Numbered from the stretch's first letter, positions 44,959 through 54,153 are shown. The stretch: DNA of 64,000 nt from Mesorhizobium caraganae (GCF_016836705.1 NZ_JAFCGY010000001.1:496001-560000); one strand, 5' to 3'. Numbers and translations: made by a program. Notes: generated from the sequence alone by a model not told the origin.

Positions 44959-46011
44959 ATGGAGTCCAGTTTGCCAGCCGTTGTTTCGCAACCGGTCGTC
45001 GCCGTCTTGACGCGGGCCGCGATTTTTCTTGTCGTTACGCTCAAACCCGGCCCCGAACACGACGCGACCGCACGCGGTCTGTGTGCCGATCTATCCGCAC
45101 TCAAGCGAGCGGTCGGCTTTCGCGACCTCGAGGGCGGGTTGTCCTGTGTCATGGCAATTGGCTCCGACGCGTGGGACCGGCTGTTTGCAACCCCAAAGCC
45201 TAGGGATCTGCATCCGTTCCGCGAGATCCGCGGCCAGCATCACGCTGTTTCGACGCCGGGCGACATGCTGTTTCATATCCGTGCGGCGCGAATGGACCTC
45301 TGCTTCGAACTGGCGACGCAGATCATGGCGCGGCTTGGTAGCGCTGTCGCCACGACGGGCGAGGTGCAGGGCTTCAACTATTTCGACAACCGCGATCTGA
45401 TCGGTTTCGTCGATGGCACCGAGAACCCCGTGGATCAGGGCGCAATCGACGCCACCATCATCGGCGAGGAGGATCCTGACTTTGCCGGCGGCAGCTACGT
45501 CATCGTGCAGAAATACCTGCACGACCTGACGCGCTGGAACGAGGTGCCGGTGACGGAGCAGGAGAAGATCATCGGCCGGACCAAGCTTTCCGACATCGAA
45601 CTCGATGACGCGGTCAAACCGACATCGGCGCACAATGCGCTGACGTCGATCACCGAGGACGGCGAAGAGCTGGAGATCCTGCGCGACAACATGCCGTTCG
45701 GCGATGCCGGCAAGAGCGAGTTCGGCACTTACTTCATCGGTTATGCCCGCTCGCCGCGGCGCATCGAACAGATGCTGGAGAACATGTTCATCGGCCGCCC
45801 CCCCGGCAATTACGACCGGCTGCTCGACTTCAGCCGCGCGGTGACGGGCACACTGTTTTTCGTGCCGTCTGCGAGTTTTCTTGACGGTGTTGCGGCGGAT
45901 GCGACTGCTGCTCCGCTGTCGACCGAGCCTGAGGCGACGGATCAAACCCAGTCGCGCCCGCGCGATGGTTCACTCGGTATCGGATCTCTCAAGGATATGA
46001 GGCAGACATGA
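44959..46011 (+). CDS. Dye-decolorizing peroxidase, encapsulin cargo
   Basis: A 350-residue DyP peroxidase. The GxxDG motif (GFVDGTENP) gives the distal Asp, the proximal heme His is probably in SAHNALT, and the distal Arg in ILRDNMPFGD. No Sec or Tat signal, so cytoplasmic. The last residues, DGSLGIGSLKDMRQT after a flexible linker, match the cargo-loading peptide that anchors DyP inside encapsulin shells. ATG at 44959 is preferred; an in-frame TTG at 44917 lacks support. Its stop overlaps the encapsulin start by 4 bases. Confidence 0.93.
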   Translation: MESSLPAVVSQPVVAVLTRAAIFLVVTLKPGPEHDATARGLCADLSALKRAVGFRDLEGGLSCVMAIGSDAWDRLFATPKPRDLHPFREIRGQHHAVSTPGDMLFHIRAARMDLCFELATQIMARLGSAVATTGEVQGFNYFDNRDLIGFVDGTENPVDQGAIDATIIGEEDPDFAGGSYVIVQKYLHDLTRWNEVPVTEQEKIIGRTKLSDIELDDAVKPTSAHNALTSITEDGEELEILRDNMPFGDAGKSEFGTYFIGYARSPRRIEQMLENMFIGRPPGNYDRLLDFSRAVTGTLFFVPSASFLDGVAADATAAPLSTEPEATDQTQSRPRDGSLGIGSLKDMRQT

Positions 46012-46813
46012 ACACGCTTTACCGGGAACTCGCTCCCATTTCCGACGGCGCTTGGGCGCAGATCGATGACGAGGCATCGCGCACGCTCAAGCGACATCTG
46101 GCGGCGCGGCGCGTCGTCGACGTCGTCGGCCCGAAGGGTTTTGACCTGTCTTCCGTCGGCACCGGCCATACCAAGCCGATCACGGCGCCAGGCGAGGGGG
46201 TTCAATCGACACAGCGCGAGGTCAAGGCGCTGGTCGAGTTGCGGGTTCCGTTCGACTTGACGCGCCAGGCGATTGACGATGTCGACCGGGGTGCCACGGA
46301 TTCGGATTGGTCCGCGGTGAAGGAAGCGGCGCGCAAGATCGCTTTTGCCGAGGATCGCTCGGTGTTCGACGGCTACGCCGCCGCCGGTATCCAGGGCATT
46401 CGTGAAGGCACCAGCAATCCGGTCGTGGCGTTGCCGGCCAATATGATGGGCTATCCGGAAGCGGTTGCCCAGGCGGTCAGCCAGTTGCGGCTCGCCGGGG
46501 TCAACGGCCCCTATGCGCTGGTGCTGGGTGCGGCGGCCTACACGGCCGTCAGCGGCGGCAGCGACGAGGGTTACCCGGTCTCCATCATATCGAGCGCATG
46601 GTCGATGGCGGCATCATCTGGGCGCCGGCCATCGAAGGTGGGTTCGTGCTCTCCACGCGCGGCGGGGATTTCGAGCTCGATATCGGCCAGGACCTGTCGA
46701 TCGGCTACCTCTCGCATTCCAGCACGAGCGTCGAGCTTTATCTGCAGGAGACGTTCACCTTCCGGCTGCTGACCTCAGAGGCCTGCGTTACGCTTGCACC
46801 GCCGCCAAAGTGA
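46008..46813 (+). pseudogene. Family-1 encapsulin shell protein gene with a one-base frameshift
   Basis: Residues 1-191 match linocin/encapsulin shell proteins (MNTLYRELAPISDGAWAQIDDEASRTLKRHLAARRVVDV...). After V191 (46578-46580) the frame slips into unrelated sequence running to a stop near 46772. The expected C-terminus continues in the +2 frame (HHIERMVDGGIIWAP...FELDIGQDLSIGYLSHSS...FTFRLLTSEA) to 46813. Inserting one base at about 46581 restores a 268-residue protein, the normal family length. Either a true null mutation or a sequencing error. The shell would enclose the DyP encoded upstream. Confidence 0.9.
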
Positions 46814-47102
46814 ACACGAGGTCGTAACGGCTTGGCCGCAAGAGCGGCCAGGCTACCATTCGGCGAAGGAGCCGTCCTTGTGGCGCCAGACCGGGCTGCG
46901 CCAGAAAACCTGATCTGTTACGGCAAGCGGCTGTTTGGCGCCCGCGCGGGTCTACCGATACACGACAGGGCGCCGGCGATGCGGCCGAGCGAAGTCGGCC
47001 TCGCAATGGTGGAGCGCTTCGCTTCCCGCCTGGGCAGATTGCCGGGATAGGGCTCTATCCCCACGGCGTCGGCCACCGCGTTGATGGCGCGAGCAGTCGC
47101 GA

Positions 47103-48050
47103 TCAGAAACGTTCGCGATAGGCGCGCGGGTTGGTGCCCAGCACGCGCAGAAAGCCGCGTCGCATGGTTTCTTCCGAGCCGAAACCGCAGCGGCGTGCCG
47201 TCTGGTTGACGGGCTGGCCCCGCTCCAGCATCCGTCGCGCCGCCTCGATGCGGATCTCCTCGATCGCCCGGGCGGGTGTCCGGCCGGTGGCCTCGCGATA
47301 GCGCCGCGAGAAGCTGCGCGGGCTCATATTGGCGTGGTCGGCCAACTGCGCCAGCGACAGGTCGCCAGCCAGATTTTCGAGGATCCAACCATGCAGCCGA
47401 TCGAAGCGCCCGTCGCCTTGCTGAAGCTTGAGGGTCTGGCTGAATTGCGCCTGGCCGCCGGGGCGTTTCAGGAAGACCACCAACTCGCGCGCCACCGCAA
47501 GCGCCGTATGCCGGCCAAGGTCTGCCTCGACGAGGGAGAGCGCGAGATCGATCCCCGCCGTTACGCCGGCGGACGTCCAGACATTGCCGTCACGAATGAA
47601 GATCGGGTCGGGTTCTAGGCGGACTGCCGGAAAGCGCCGGGCGAACTCCGCGCAACGTCCCCAGTGGGTCACGGCGCGACGGCCGTCGAGCAGGCCCGCC
47701 TGCGCCAGCAGCATGGCGCCGCTGCAGACCGAGGCGGTTCGCGTGGCATCGCGCGAGCGGCCGGCGATCCACTGGACCAGCACGGGATCGTCGCAGGCCG
47801 CGTTGACGCCCCATCCGCCGGGCACGATCAACGTATCGATCTCGCCTCCGTGCGCCGGCAGCGCTGCTGCCTCCAGCACAAGGCCGGCCGATGTGCGGAT
47901 GCGCGGCGAGGCGGCGATGACCGAGACCTCGTAGGGAGCAGGCTCGCCGGCCTGCCTTTTGAAGTCGTTGGCGCTGGCAAAGACCTGGAGCGGTCCACTG
48001 ACGTCGAGAAGCTGGATGTCGGGATAGGCAAGCACTTCGATACGGCGCAT
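47103..48050 (-). CDS. GlxA-type AraC-family regulator
   Basis: 315 residues. The N-terminal DJ-1/PfpI-like amidase domain (residues 1-185) has SVCSGAMLLAQAGLL at the nucleophile elbow; in these regulators it serves sensing, not catalysis. The C-terminal AraC double helix-turn-helix covers SLAQLADHANMSPRSFSRRY and NQTARRCGFGSEETMRRGF. ATG at 48050 starts MRRIEVLAYPDIQLLDVSGP, as in the family. It is divergent from the DJ-1/PfpI gene and likely controls it. Confidence 0.9.
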   Translation of the reverse strand: MRRIEVLAYPDIQLLDVSGPLQVFASANDFKRQAGEPAPYEVSVIAASPRIRTSAGLVLEAAALPAHGGEIDTLIVPGGWGVNAACDDPVLVQWIAGRSRDATRTASVCSGAMLLAQAGLLDGRRAVTHWGRCAEFARRFPAVRLEPDPIFIRDGNVWTSAGVTAGIDLALSLVEADLGRHTALAVARELVVFLKRPGGQAQFSQTLKLQQGDGRFDRLHGWILENLAGDLSLAQLADHANMSPRSFSRRYREATGRTPARAIEEIRIEAARRMLERGQPVNQTARRCGFGSEETMRRGFLRVLGTNPRAYRERF

Positions 48051-48077
48051 CGGGTTTGGCCTGAAACGAGGGATGAA

Positions 48078-48091
48078 TGGCAATCGTGCCA
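48078..48091. promoter_or_regulatory. Inverted repeat in the GlxA/DJ-1 divergent gap
   Basis: TGGCA-ATCG-TGCCA, a perfect 5-4-5 dyad, lies centrally in the 87-bp gap between the two starts. It is a natural candidate for the AraC-type regulator site. Confidence 0.5.
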
Positions 48092-48137
48092 AAGCATGAT
48101 GCCGTAGATTGGCTGAAGTCAACCCACGGAGATTTCC

Positions 48138-48845
48138 ATGCCCCTGCGTTTCGGCATCCTCGTATTCCCCAACGTCCAGCAGCTCGACCTCACCGGTCCC
48201 TACGAAGTCCTGGCAACAGCCAAGGGCGCGGAAGTGGAGTTGATCTGGAAGGATCGCAATCCGGTGATGTCCTCCACACGGCTGTCTCTCACGCCAACGG
48301 CGACCTTCGACGATTGTCCGCCGCTCGACGTGCTGTGCATTCCGGGCGGGGGTGGGGTCAATCCGCTGCTGGAGGACCAGACAGTCCTCGATTTCGTGTG
48401 GGAGCGCGCGGCGCAGGTGCGCTACATCACCTCGGTGTGCAGCGGCGCCCTGGTGCTCGGCGCGGCCGGGCTGCTCAGGGGCAAGCGGGCGACGACGCAC
48501 TGGTATGCACATGATTTCCTTGAGGAGTTCGGGGCGATCCCCGTCGATGAGCGTATCGTCGAGGACGGCAAGCTCATTACCGCCGGCGGTGTCACGTCCG
48601 GGATCGATTTCGGCCTGGAGCTGGTTGCGAGGCTGCTTGGACAGGAGGAAGCTGAGATCGTGCAACTCTCGCTCGAATACGCCCCCGCGCCTCCTTTCCA
48701 GTCGGGCACGCCCGCCGAGGCTTCGCCTGCCGTGTTGGCGCAGGCAAAGGAGCGCCTCTCTGGTTCGAGGCGGGTTCGCGAGGAGATGTTCGCTCGTTGG
48801 CGCAAGGCTCGCGCGGCCGCTGCGCCGGCGCGGATCCACGGCTGA
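48138..48845 (+). CDS. DJ-1/PfpI family protein (isonitrile hydratase-like)
   Basis: 235 residues of the class I glutamine amidotransferase-like DJ-1/PfpI fold. FGILVFPNVQQLDLTGPYEVL at the start, nucleophile Cys in TSVCSGALVLGAAGLL, and HWYAHDFLEEF and VTSGIDFGLEL later resemble isonitrile hydratase InhA. The C-terminus has a helical, Ala/Arg-rich extension. Possible hydration of an isonitrile or glyoxalase-type activity; context gives no further hint. Divergent from its presumed regulator. Confidence 0.85.
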   Translation: MPLRFGILVFPNVQQLDLTGPYEVLATAKGAEVELIWKDRNPVMSSTRLSLTPTATFDDCPPLDVLCIPGGGGVNPLLEDQTVLDFVWERAAQVRYITSVCSGALVLGAAGLLRGKRATTHWYAHDFLEEFGAIPVDERIVEDGKLITAGGVTSGIDFGLELVARLLGQEEAEIVQLSLEYAPAPPFQSGTPAEASPAVLAQAKERLSGSRRVREEMFARWRKARAAAAPARIHG

Positions 48846-48901
48846 AGCGGCAGGGCCGAAGGAGCATCTCTCTGGCCCTTCGGCCCGCTACGTTTCGACT
48901 G

Positions 48902-48930
48902 TTGACACGTCCCTTCGTCTGTGCAGAAAT
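48902..48930 (+). promoter_or_regulatory. Promoter of the GntR-lyase-ABC operon
   Basis: TTGACA (48902-48907), 17-base spacer, AGAAAT (48925-48930). The -10 abuts a FadR-type operator, so binding there would occlude the polymerase start site. Confidence 0.5.
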
Positions 48931-48941
48931 TGGTTGGACCA
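48931..48941. promoter_or_regulatory. FadR-type GntR operator
   Basis: TGGTTGGACCA fits the TGGT-N3-ACCA consensus bound by FadR-subfamily GntR regulators. It starts right after the -10 box and 30 bp before the GntR start codon, indicating autorepression of the operon. Confidence 0.55.
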
Positions 48942-48970
48942 TTGAACCACTTTGAGTTTGCAGCACAGGC

Positions 48971-49705
48971 GTGACCGAATTCAGCCTTCCGCCGATCCAG
49001 ACGACGGCCCGCGACGATGCGGTGCTGAAGGCGTTGGCCGGGTTCGTCATGCGCGAAAAGCTGGAGCCCGGCGAGAGATTGCCGACCGAACGCATCCTCG
49101 CCGAGCGCCTCAAGGTCAGCCGCAACACGGTGCGCGAGGCGCTGACGCGCTGGGAAGGGCTTGGCCTGGTCGAGCGCCGGCAGGGCTCGGGCACCTATCT
49201 CAAGGCCGCCGTCTCGCTCGACATGCTGCACATGCCGCTGACACTCGCCGGCGGCAATGATTTCACCGGCCTGATGCGCACGCTGGAAATCCGCCGCGCA
49301 CTGGAAGCGGAAGCCGCCGCACTTTGCGCTGTCCGTGCCGACGAGGACGACCTCGCCGAGATCGAGCGCAAGCTCGACATCATGGAAGACGCCTTCAAGA
49401 TGCGCGCCGGCATGTCGTCGGACGAGGACTGGGAGTTCCATCAGGCGATCTATCGCGCCTCCGGCAATCCGCTGTTCGAGCAGATCATCGCTGCCATGCA
49501 CGAGCTGTTCCACCGCTTCTGGGAGCATCCGCTCGGTGTTCGCGATTTCGGCCATGCCAGCTTTCCCTACCACCGCACCATCTTCAATTGCATCGCCGCG
49601 CACGACCCGGAAGGCGCCCGGGCCGAGGCGCTGAAGCTGATCGCTACCGTCGAGGACGACCTGAAGCGCGGCGCGGCCAACCTCAAACTTGCGGACCGCA
49701 AATGA
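48971..49705 (+). CDS. GntR-family (FCD) regulator of the lyase-ABC operon
   Basis: 244 residues. Winged helix-turn-helix with LPTERILAERLKVSRNTVREALTRWEGLGLVERRQGSGTYL, then an FCD domain (LEIRRALEAEAAALCA, DWEFHQAIYRASGN, FPYHRTIFNCIAAHDPEGA). GTG start. Its stop overlaps the PLP lyase start by 4 bases, so regulator, enzyme and importer are one transcript. Confidence 0.9.
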   Translation: MTEFSLPPIQTTARDDAVLKALAGFVMREKLEPGERLPTERILAERLKVSRNTVREALTRWEGLGLVERRQGSGTYLKAAVSLDMLHMPLTLAGGNDFTGLMRTLEIRRALEAEAAALCAVRADEDDLAEIERKLDIMEDAFKMRAGMSSDEDWEFHQAIYRASGNPLFEQIIAAMHELFHRFWEHPLGVRDFGHASFPYHRTIFNCIAAHDPEGARAEALKLIATVEDDLKRGAANLKLADRK

Positions 49706-50898
49706 ACGAGCACAGCTTCGACCCAGGCATTTCCGGCAGCGACTATCTCGCCGAGGCGGCGACGCTGCTGGCGCATGACGATCCGTTCCCCGGCAATGCA
49801 GTGGTGCCGCCGATCTACCAGACCTCGCTGTTCACCTTCGGCAGCTATGCCGAGATGGCCGACACCTTTGCCGGCCGCCGCAAGCAGCCGATCTATTCGC
49901 GCGGCGACAATCCGACGGTGATGGAGTTCGAGGCGCGCGTTGCAGCGCTTGAAGGTGCTGAAGCCGCGCGCGGCTTTTCCAGCGGCATGGCCGCAATCAG
50001 CTCCACGCTGCTTGCCTTCGTCGGCGCCGGCGAGCGCATTGTCGCGGTGCGCAACTGCTATGGCGACGCCTACCGGCTGTTCGAGCGGCTGTTCCCGCGT
50101 CTGAATATCAAGGTGGACTATGTCGACGGCTCGGATCCGGACGCGATCGCGGCGGCACTGCCCGGCGCGAAACTGCTTTATCTGGAAAGCCCGACCTCGA
50201 TGATGTTCGAGCTGCAGGATATCGCGCATCTGGCGCGACTGGCGAAAGAGCAGGGCATCGTCACCACCATCGACAATTCCTGGGCGACGCCGGTGTTCCA
50301 GAAACCGATCCTGCACGGCGTCGATCTGGTGCTGCATTCGGCCTCCAAATATCTCGGCGGCCACAGCGACACCGTCGCCGGCGTGGTGGCGGGCTCGGCC
50401 GCCCACATCAAGCACATCAACGACCAGACCTACTCCCAGCTCGGCGCCAAGCTGTCGCCCTTCGAGGGCTGGCTGCTGCTGCGCGGCCTGCGCACGCTGC
50501 CGCTCAGGCTGCCGCATCACATGAAGAGCGGGCTGACCATCGCCGAGCGCCTCAAGGCGCATGACAAGGTCGAGCGGGTCAATCATCCCGCCTATTCCAA
50601 CCATCCCGGCAAGAAGACGCTTGCCGGCTATGCCGGGTTGTTCTCCTTCGAGGTGACGGAGGATGTCGACATTCCGGTTTTCGTCGATGCGCTGAAATTC
50701 TTCCGCATCGGCGTCAGCTGGGGCGGCCATGAAAGCCTGGTCGTGCCGGCAAAGGCCTCGCTCGAGCAGACGCCGGGTCTGAATTCGATGGCGCGCTTCG
50801 GCGTCAGCCCCCGAACCATCCGCTTCAATGTCGGATTGGAAAGCGTCGAGGATCTCTGGGCCGACATCGCCCAGGCCTTCGACAAAGCAAAAAAATAA
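49702..50898 (+). CDS. Cys/Met-metabolism PLP enzyme (cystathionine beta/gamma-lyase family)
   Basis: 398 residues, fold type I. PLP phosphate loop in GFSSGMAAISS, Asp binding the pyridine N in TTIDNSWATPVF, and Schiff-base Lys in HSASKYLGGHSD. The substrate Tyr/Arg positions (PIYSRGDNPT near the N-terminus) follow the family. Possible activities are cystathionine beta-lyase, methionine gamma-lyase or O-acyl-homoserine sulfhydrylase. It sits between a GntR gene and a sugar-type importer, which suggests action on an imported amino acid derivative instead of general methionine synthesis. Confidence 0.87.
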   Translation: MNEHSFDPGISGSDYLAEAATLLAHDDPFPGNAVVPPIYQTSLFTFGSYAEMADTFAGRRKQPIYSRGDNPTVMEFEARVAALEGAEAARGFSSGMAAISSTLLAFVGAGERIVAVRNCYGDAYRLFERLFPRLNIKVDYVDGSDPDAIAAALPGAKLLYLESPTSMMFELQDIAHLARLAKEQGIVTTIDNSWATPVFQKPILHGVDLVLHSASKYLGGHSDTVAGVVAGSAAHIKHINDQTYSQLGAKLSPFEGWLLLRGLRTLPLRLPHHMKSGLTIAERLKAHDKVERVNHPAYSNHPGKKTLAGYAGLFSFEVTEDVDIPVFVDALKFFRIGVSWGGHESLVVPAKASLEQTPGLNSMARFGVSPRTIRFNVGLESVEDLWADIAQAFDKAKK

Positions 50899-50924
50899 CT
50901 GGGTTCAAAATGGGAGTTCTGAAC

Positions 50925-52202
50925 ATGAAAAGACTGAGCATCATGCTTGCCACCGCTGCCGGCCTGGCAATTTCCGCCAGCGGCGCGCTGGCCGACACCA
51001 CCCTCAAACTGGTCGAGGTCATCACCAGCCCGCAGCGCACCGAATTCCTGAAGAAGCAGATCGCCGAGTTCGAGGCCGCCAATGCGGGCGTCAAGGTCGA
51101 GGTGGTCTCGCTGCCCTGGGGCCAGGCGTTCGAGAAATTCCTGACCATGGTGCAGGCCGGCGATACGCCCGACATCGTCGAGATGCCGGAGCGCTGGATG
51201 GGTCTCTACGCCACCAACGGCCAGCTCGAGGATCTCGGCCCCTACATGGCCAAGTGGGACGATGCCAAGACGCTCGGCGAGCGCGCCAAGCAGTTCGGCT
51301 CGACCGTCAACAACACCCAGTTCATGATCCCCTACGGCTATTATGTGAACGCGCTGTTCTGGAACAAGAAGCTGTTCAAGGAAGCCGGTCTCGACGGCCC
51401 GCCGGCGACGCTCGACGACTTCATTGCCGATTCAAAGAAGATCTCCGCCATTCCCGGCAAATATGGCTACTGCTTGCGTGGCGGCCCGGGCGCCTTCAAC
51501 GGCATGCACATGTTCATGAACATCGCTCAGGGCAAGGGGGGCTACTTCAACGAGGACGGCACCTCGACCATCAATGAGGAAGGCTCGGTCAAGGGCCTGC
51601 AGATGCTGGCCGACATGTACAAGGACGGGCTGGCGCCGAAGGATGCGGTGAGCTGGGGCTTCAACGAAACGGTCACCGGCTTCTATTCCGGCACCTGCGC
51701 CATGCTCAACCAGGATCCGGATGCGCTGATCGGCATTGCCGACAAGATGAGCGCCGACGATTTTGCCGTGGCGCCGCTGCCGGTCGGGCCGAGCGGCAAG
51801 TCCTATCCGACGCTGGGCTATGCCGGCTGGGCGATGTTTGCCAATTCGCAGCACAAGGACGATGCCTGGAAGCTGATGGCGACGCTGTTGTCGCCCAAGG
51901 ACAATCTGGAATGGGCCAAGGAAGTCGGCGTCGTGCCGATCCACAACGGCGCTGACCAGGACGCCCATTTCAAGACCGAGCAGTTCAAGGGCTGGTTCAC
52001 CGAGCTCAGCGACACCTCCAAATATGAAATGGTGACGCCGCCGACGCATCTGGAGAACCTCGGCAACTTCGTCGACCAGGTGGCGATCAAGAATTTCCAG
52101 GAAGTGCTGCTCGGCCAGAAGTCGGCCAAGGACGTTGCCGACCAGTGGGCCGCGTTCCTGACCAAGGAACAGCAGGACTGGATGGCCAAGAACAAAAAGT
52201 AG
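50925..52202 (+). CDS. ABC importer binding protein (sugar type, family 1)
   Basis: 425 residues. Signal peptide MKRLSIMLATAAGLAISASGALA, cut before DTTLKLVEV. Two-lobe family-1 binding protein with the motif IVEMPERWMGLYATNGQLEDLGPYM and C-terminal PTHLENLGNFVDQ. ATG at 50925 is chosen since GGAG lies 8 bases before it and the signal peptide begins there. Followed by a palindromic element before the permease genes. Confidence 0.9.
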   Translation: MKRLSIMLATAAGLAISASGALADTTLKLVEVITSPQRTEFLKKQIAEFEAANAGVKVEVVSLPWGQAFEKFLTMVQAGDTPDIVEMPERWMGLYATNGQLEDLGPYMAKWDDAKTLGERAKQFGSTVNNTQFMIPYGYYVNALFWNKKLFKEAGLDGPPATLDDFIADSKKISAIPGKYGYCLRGGPGAFNGMHMFMNIAQGKGGYFNEDGTSTINEEGSVKGLQMLADMYKDGLAPKDAVSWGFNETVTGFYSGTCAMLNQDPDALIGIADKMSADDFAVAPLPVGPSGKSYPTLGYAGWAMFANSQHKDDAWKLMATLLSPKDNLEWAKEVGVVPIHNGADQDAHFKTEQFKGWFTELSDTSKYEMVTPPTHLENLGNFVDQVAIKNFQEVLLGQKSAKDVADQWAAFLTKEQQDWMAKNKK

Positions 52203-52213
52203 GCGCCCTTTTC

Positions 52214-52338
52214 CCTTCTCCCCGTTTCACGGGGAGAAGGTGTCACGAAGTGACGGATGAGGGGCAGCGCTATCCTCCGAAGGCTCGCGCTGCCCCTCAT
52301 CTGCCTGCCGGCATCTTCTCCCCGTGAACGGGGAGAAG
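52214..52338. repeat. Composite palindromic element (three hairpins)
   Basis: Hairpin 1: CCTTCTCCCCGT/ACGGGGAGAAGG (52214-52240). A small GTCAC/GTGAC stem follows (52242-52254). Hairpin 2: 15-bp arms GATGAGGGGCAGCGC/GCGCTGCCCCTCATC (52256-52301). Hairpin 3: CTTCTCCCCGT/ACGGGGAGAAG (52315-52338), repeating hairpin 1. This resembles intergenic mosaic repeats common in rhizobia and sits inside the operon. Confidence 0.7.
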
Positions 52339-52381
52339 GACGCTGTCCCCGACGCTGCTCCAGGAGACGATCCAGAAGCCG

Positions 52382-53305
52382 ATGACCTATGCCGTGTCCA
52401 CAATACGACCAGCAGGCCGGCCGCGAAAGAAGCGGCTGACGCATGCCGCCATCGAACCCTGGCTTTATCTCTCGCCGGCGATCGTTCTGCTCGTCGTGGT
52501 GCTGTTGGTGCCGTTGATCATCGGCATCAGCTATTCCTTCCGCAAATTCTCAGCCTTCAAATCCGAATATGTCGGCCTTGGCCAATATGAGGCGATGCTC
52601 TCCGACCAGGTGCTGGGGCAGGCGCTGGTCAACACGCTGTGGTGGACCGTCGCCAGCCTGTTGTTCCAGTTCTTCCTCGGGCTTGGCCTGGCGCTGCTGC
52701 TCGACAGGCCGTTCATCGGCCGCAAGTTCGTCCAGGCGGTTGTGTTCCTGCCCTGGGCGGTGCCGTCCTTCCTGTCTGGCCTGACCTGGGCCTGGCTGTT
52801 CAACCCGATCATCGGGCCGCTGCCGCATTGGCTGTTTGCCCTCGGGCTGAAGGCCGAGCCGACCAATGTGCTGTCCGATCCGGCCACCGCCATGTGGGGG
52901 CCGATCATCGCCAACATCTGGTTCGGCATCCCGTTCTTCGCCATCACGCTGCTGGCGGCGCTGAAGTCGATCCCATCGGAATTGCATGAGGCGGCAGCCA
53001 TCGATGGCGCTTCGCCCTGGCAGCGCTTCACCAAGGTGACGCTGCCTTTCCTGGCGCCGACCATCGTCATCACCGTCATGCTGCGCACGATCTGGATCGC
53101 CACCTTCGCCGATCTGATCTTCGTCATGACCGAAGGCGGGCCGGCGGGCTCGACCAGTACGGTGCCGGTCTACATCTATGTCAGCGCCTTCAAGTCGCTG
53201 GACAAGGGTTATGCCTCGGCGGTGGCGGTGCTACTGCTGGTCCTGCTCATAGCCTATGCGATCGCGCTGATCGCCATTCGCCGCTTGCTGGTGAGGCACG
53301 TCTGA
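52382..53305 (+). CDS. ABC importer permease (MalF type)
   Basis: 307 residues, six predicted spans after a cytoplasmic basic N-terminus. EAA loop ELHEAAAIDGASPWQRFTKVTLP. It forms the channel with the next permease, whose ATG overlaps its stop by one base. Confidence 0.9.
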   Translation: MTYAVSTIRPAGRPRKKRLTHAAIEPWLYLSPAIVLLVVVLLVPLIIGISYSFRKFSAFKSEYVGLGQYEAMLSDQVLGQALVNTLWWTVASLLFQFFLGLGLALLLDRPFIGRKFVQAVVFLPWAVPSFLSGLTWAWLFNPIIGPLPHWLFALGLKAEPTNVLSDPATAMWGPIIANIWFGIPFFAITLLAALKSIPSELHEAAAIDGASPWQRFTKVTLPFLAPTIVITVMLRTIWIATFADLIFVMTEGGPAGSTSTVPVYIYVSAFKSLDKGYASAVAVLLLVLLIAYAIALIAIRRLLVRHV

Positions 53306-54153
53306 TGATCGCCGGACGCTCCACCTCCTCGCGCATTTTCAGCGGCATCGGCCTCTACGCGGCGATTGCCGCCTATATGATCTTCGCGCTGTTTCCCATC
53401 TTCTGGACACTGAAGATCTCGGTGACGCCGGAGCGGCTGCTCTATTCCGAAGGCATCACTTTGTGGCCCTCGGAAACGACATTCCGCAACTTCATCACCG
53501 TGCTCGAAGCCTCTGATTTCCCGCGCTATTTCCTCAACAGCGTCATCGTCTCGGTGTCGACGGCGGCATTCGTCACCGTCATCGCCACGCTCGCCGGCTA
53601 TGCCATGTCGCGCTTTACCTTTCGCGGCAAGGCGACGCTGGCGATCATGCTTTTGCTGACGCAAACCTTTCCGCTGGTGATGGTCATCCCGCCGATCTAC
53701 CGCGTCATGGGCGAGCTCGGCCTGACCAACAGCCTGGTCGGGCTGATCATCATCTACACCGCCTTCAACACGGCCTTCGCCACCTTCCTGATGCAGTCCT
53801 TTTTCGACGGCATTCCGAAAGATCTGGAAGAAGCCGCGATGATCGACGGCTGCACCCGTGCGCAGGCAATGCGCAAGGTGATCGTGCCGCTGACCTTGCC
53901 CGGCATGGGCGCGACGCTCGGCTTTGTCTTCACCGCTGCCTGGAGCGAATTGCTGTTTGCGCTGATGCTGATCTCCAGCGACGACCAGAAGACGTTTGCC
54001 GTCGGCCTGCTCACCTATATCGGCAAGTTCGCCGTAGACTGGGGGCAGATGATGGCGGCGTCGATCCTGGCGCTGATCCCGGTCTGCATCTTCTTCGCCT
54101 TCCTGCAACGCTATCTCGTCACCGGCCTGACCGCCGGCGCGGTCAAAGGATAA
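53305..54153 (+). CDS. ABC importer permease (MalG type)
   Basis: 282 residues, six spans, EAA loop DLEEAAMIDGCTRAQAMRKVIVP. C-terminus LVTGLTAGAVKG is typical for the MalG branch. Three bases separate it from the ATPase gene. Confidence 0.9.
   Translation: MIAGRSTSSRIFSGIGLYAAIAAYMIFALFPIFWTLKISVTPERLLYSEGITLWPSETTFRNFITVLEASDFPRYFLNSVIVSVSTAAFVTVIATLAGYAMSRFTFRGKATLAIMLLLTQTFPLVMVIPPIYRVMGELGLTNSLVGLIIIYTAFNTAFATFLMQSFFDGIPKDLEEAAMIDGCTRAQAMRKVIVPLTLPGMGATLGFVFTAAWSELLFALMLISSDDQKTFAVGLLTYIGKFAVDWGQMMAASILALIPVCIFFAFLQRYLVTGLTAGAVKG

Noticed and set aside
46598-46813. Separate small gene downstream of the encapsulin
   Set aside because: Its product is exactly the C-terminal third of encapsulin, so it is the second part of a frameshifted gene.
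52214-52338. Insertion sequence between binding-protein and permease genes
   Set aside because: No transposase frame and only about 125 bp; better explained as an intergenic palindromic mosaic repeat.
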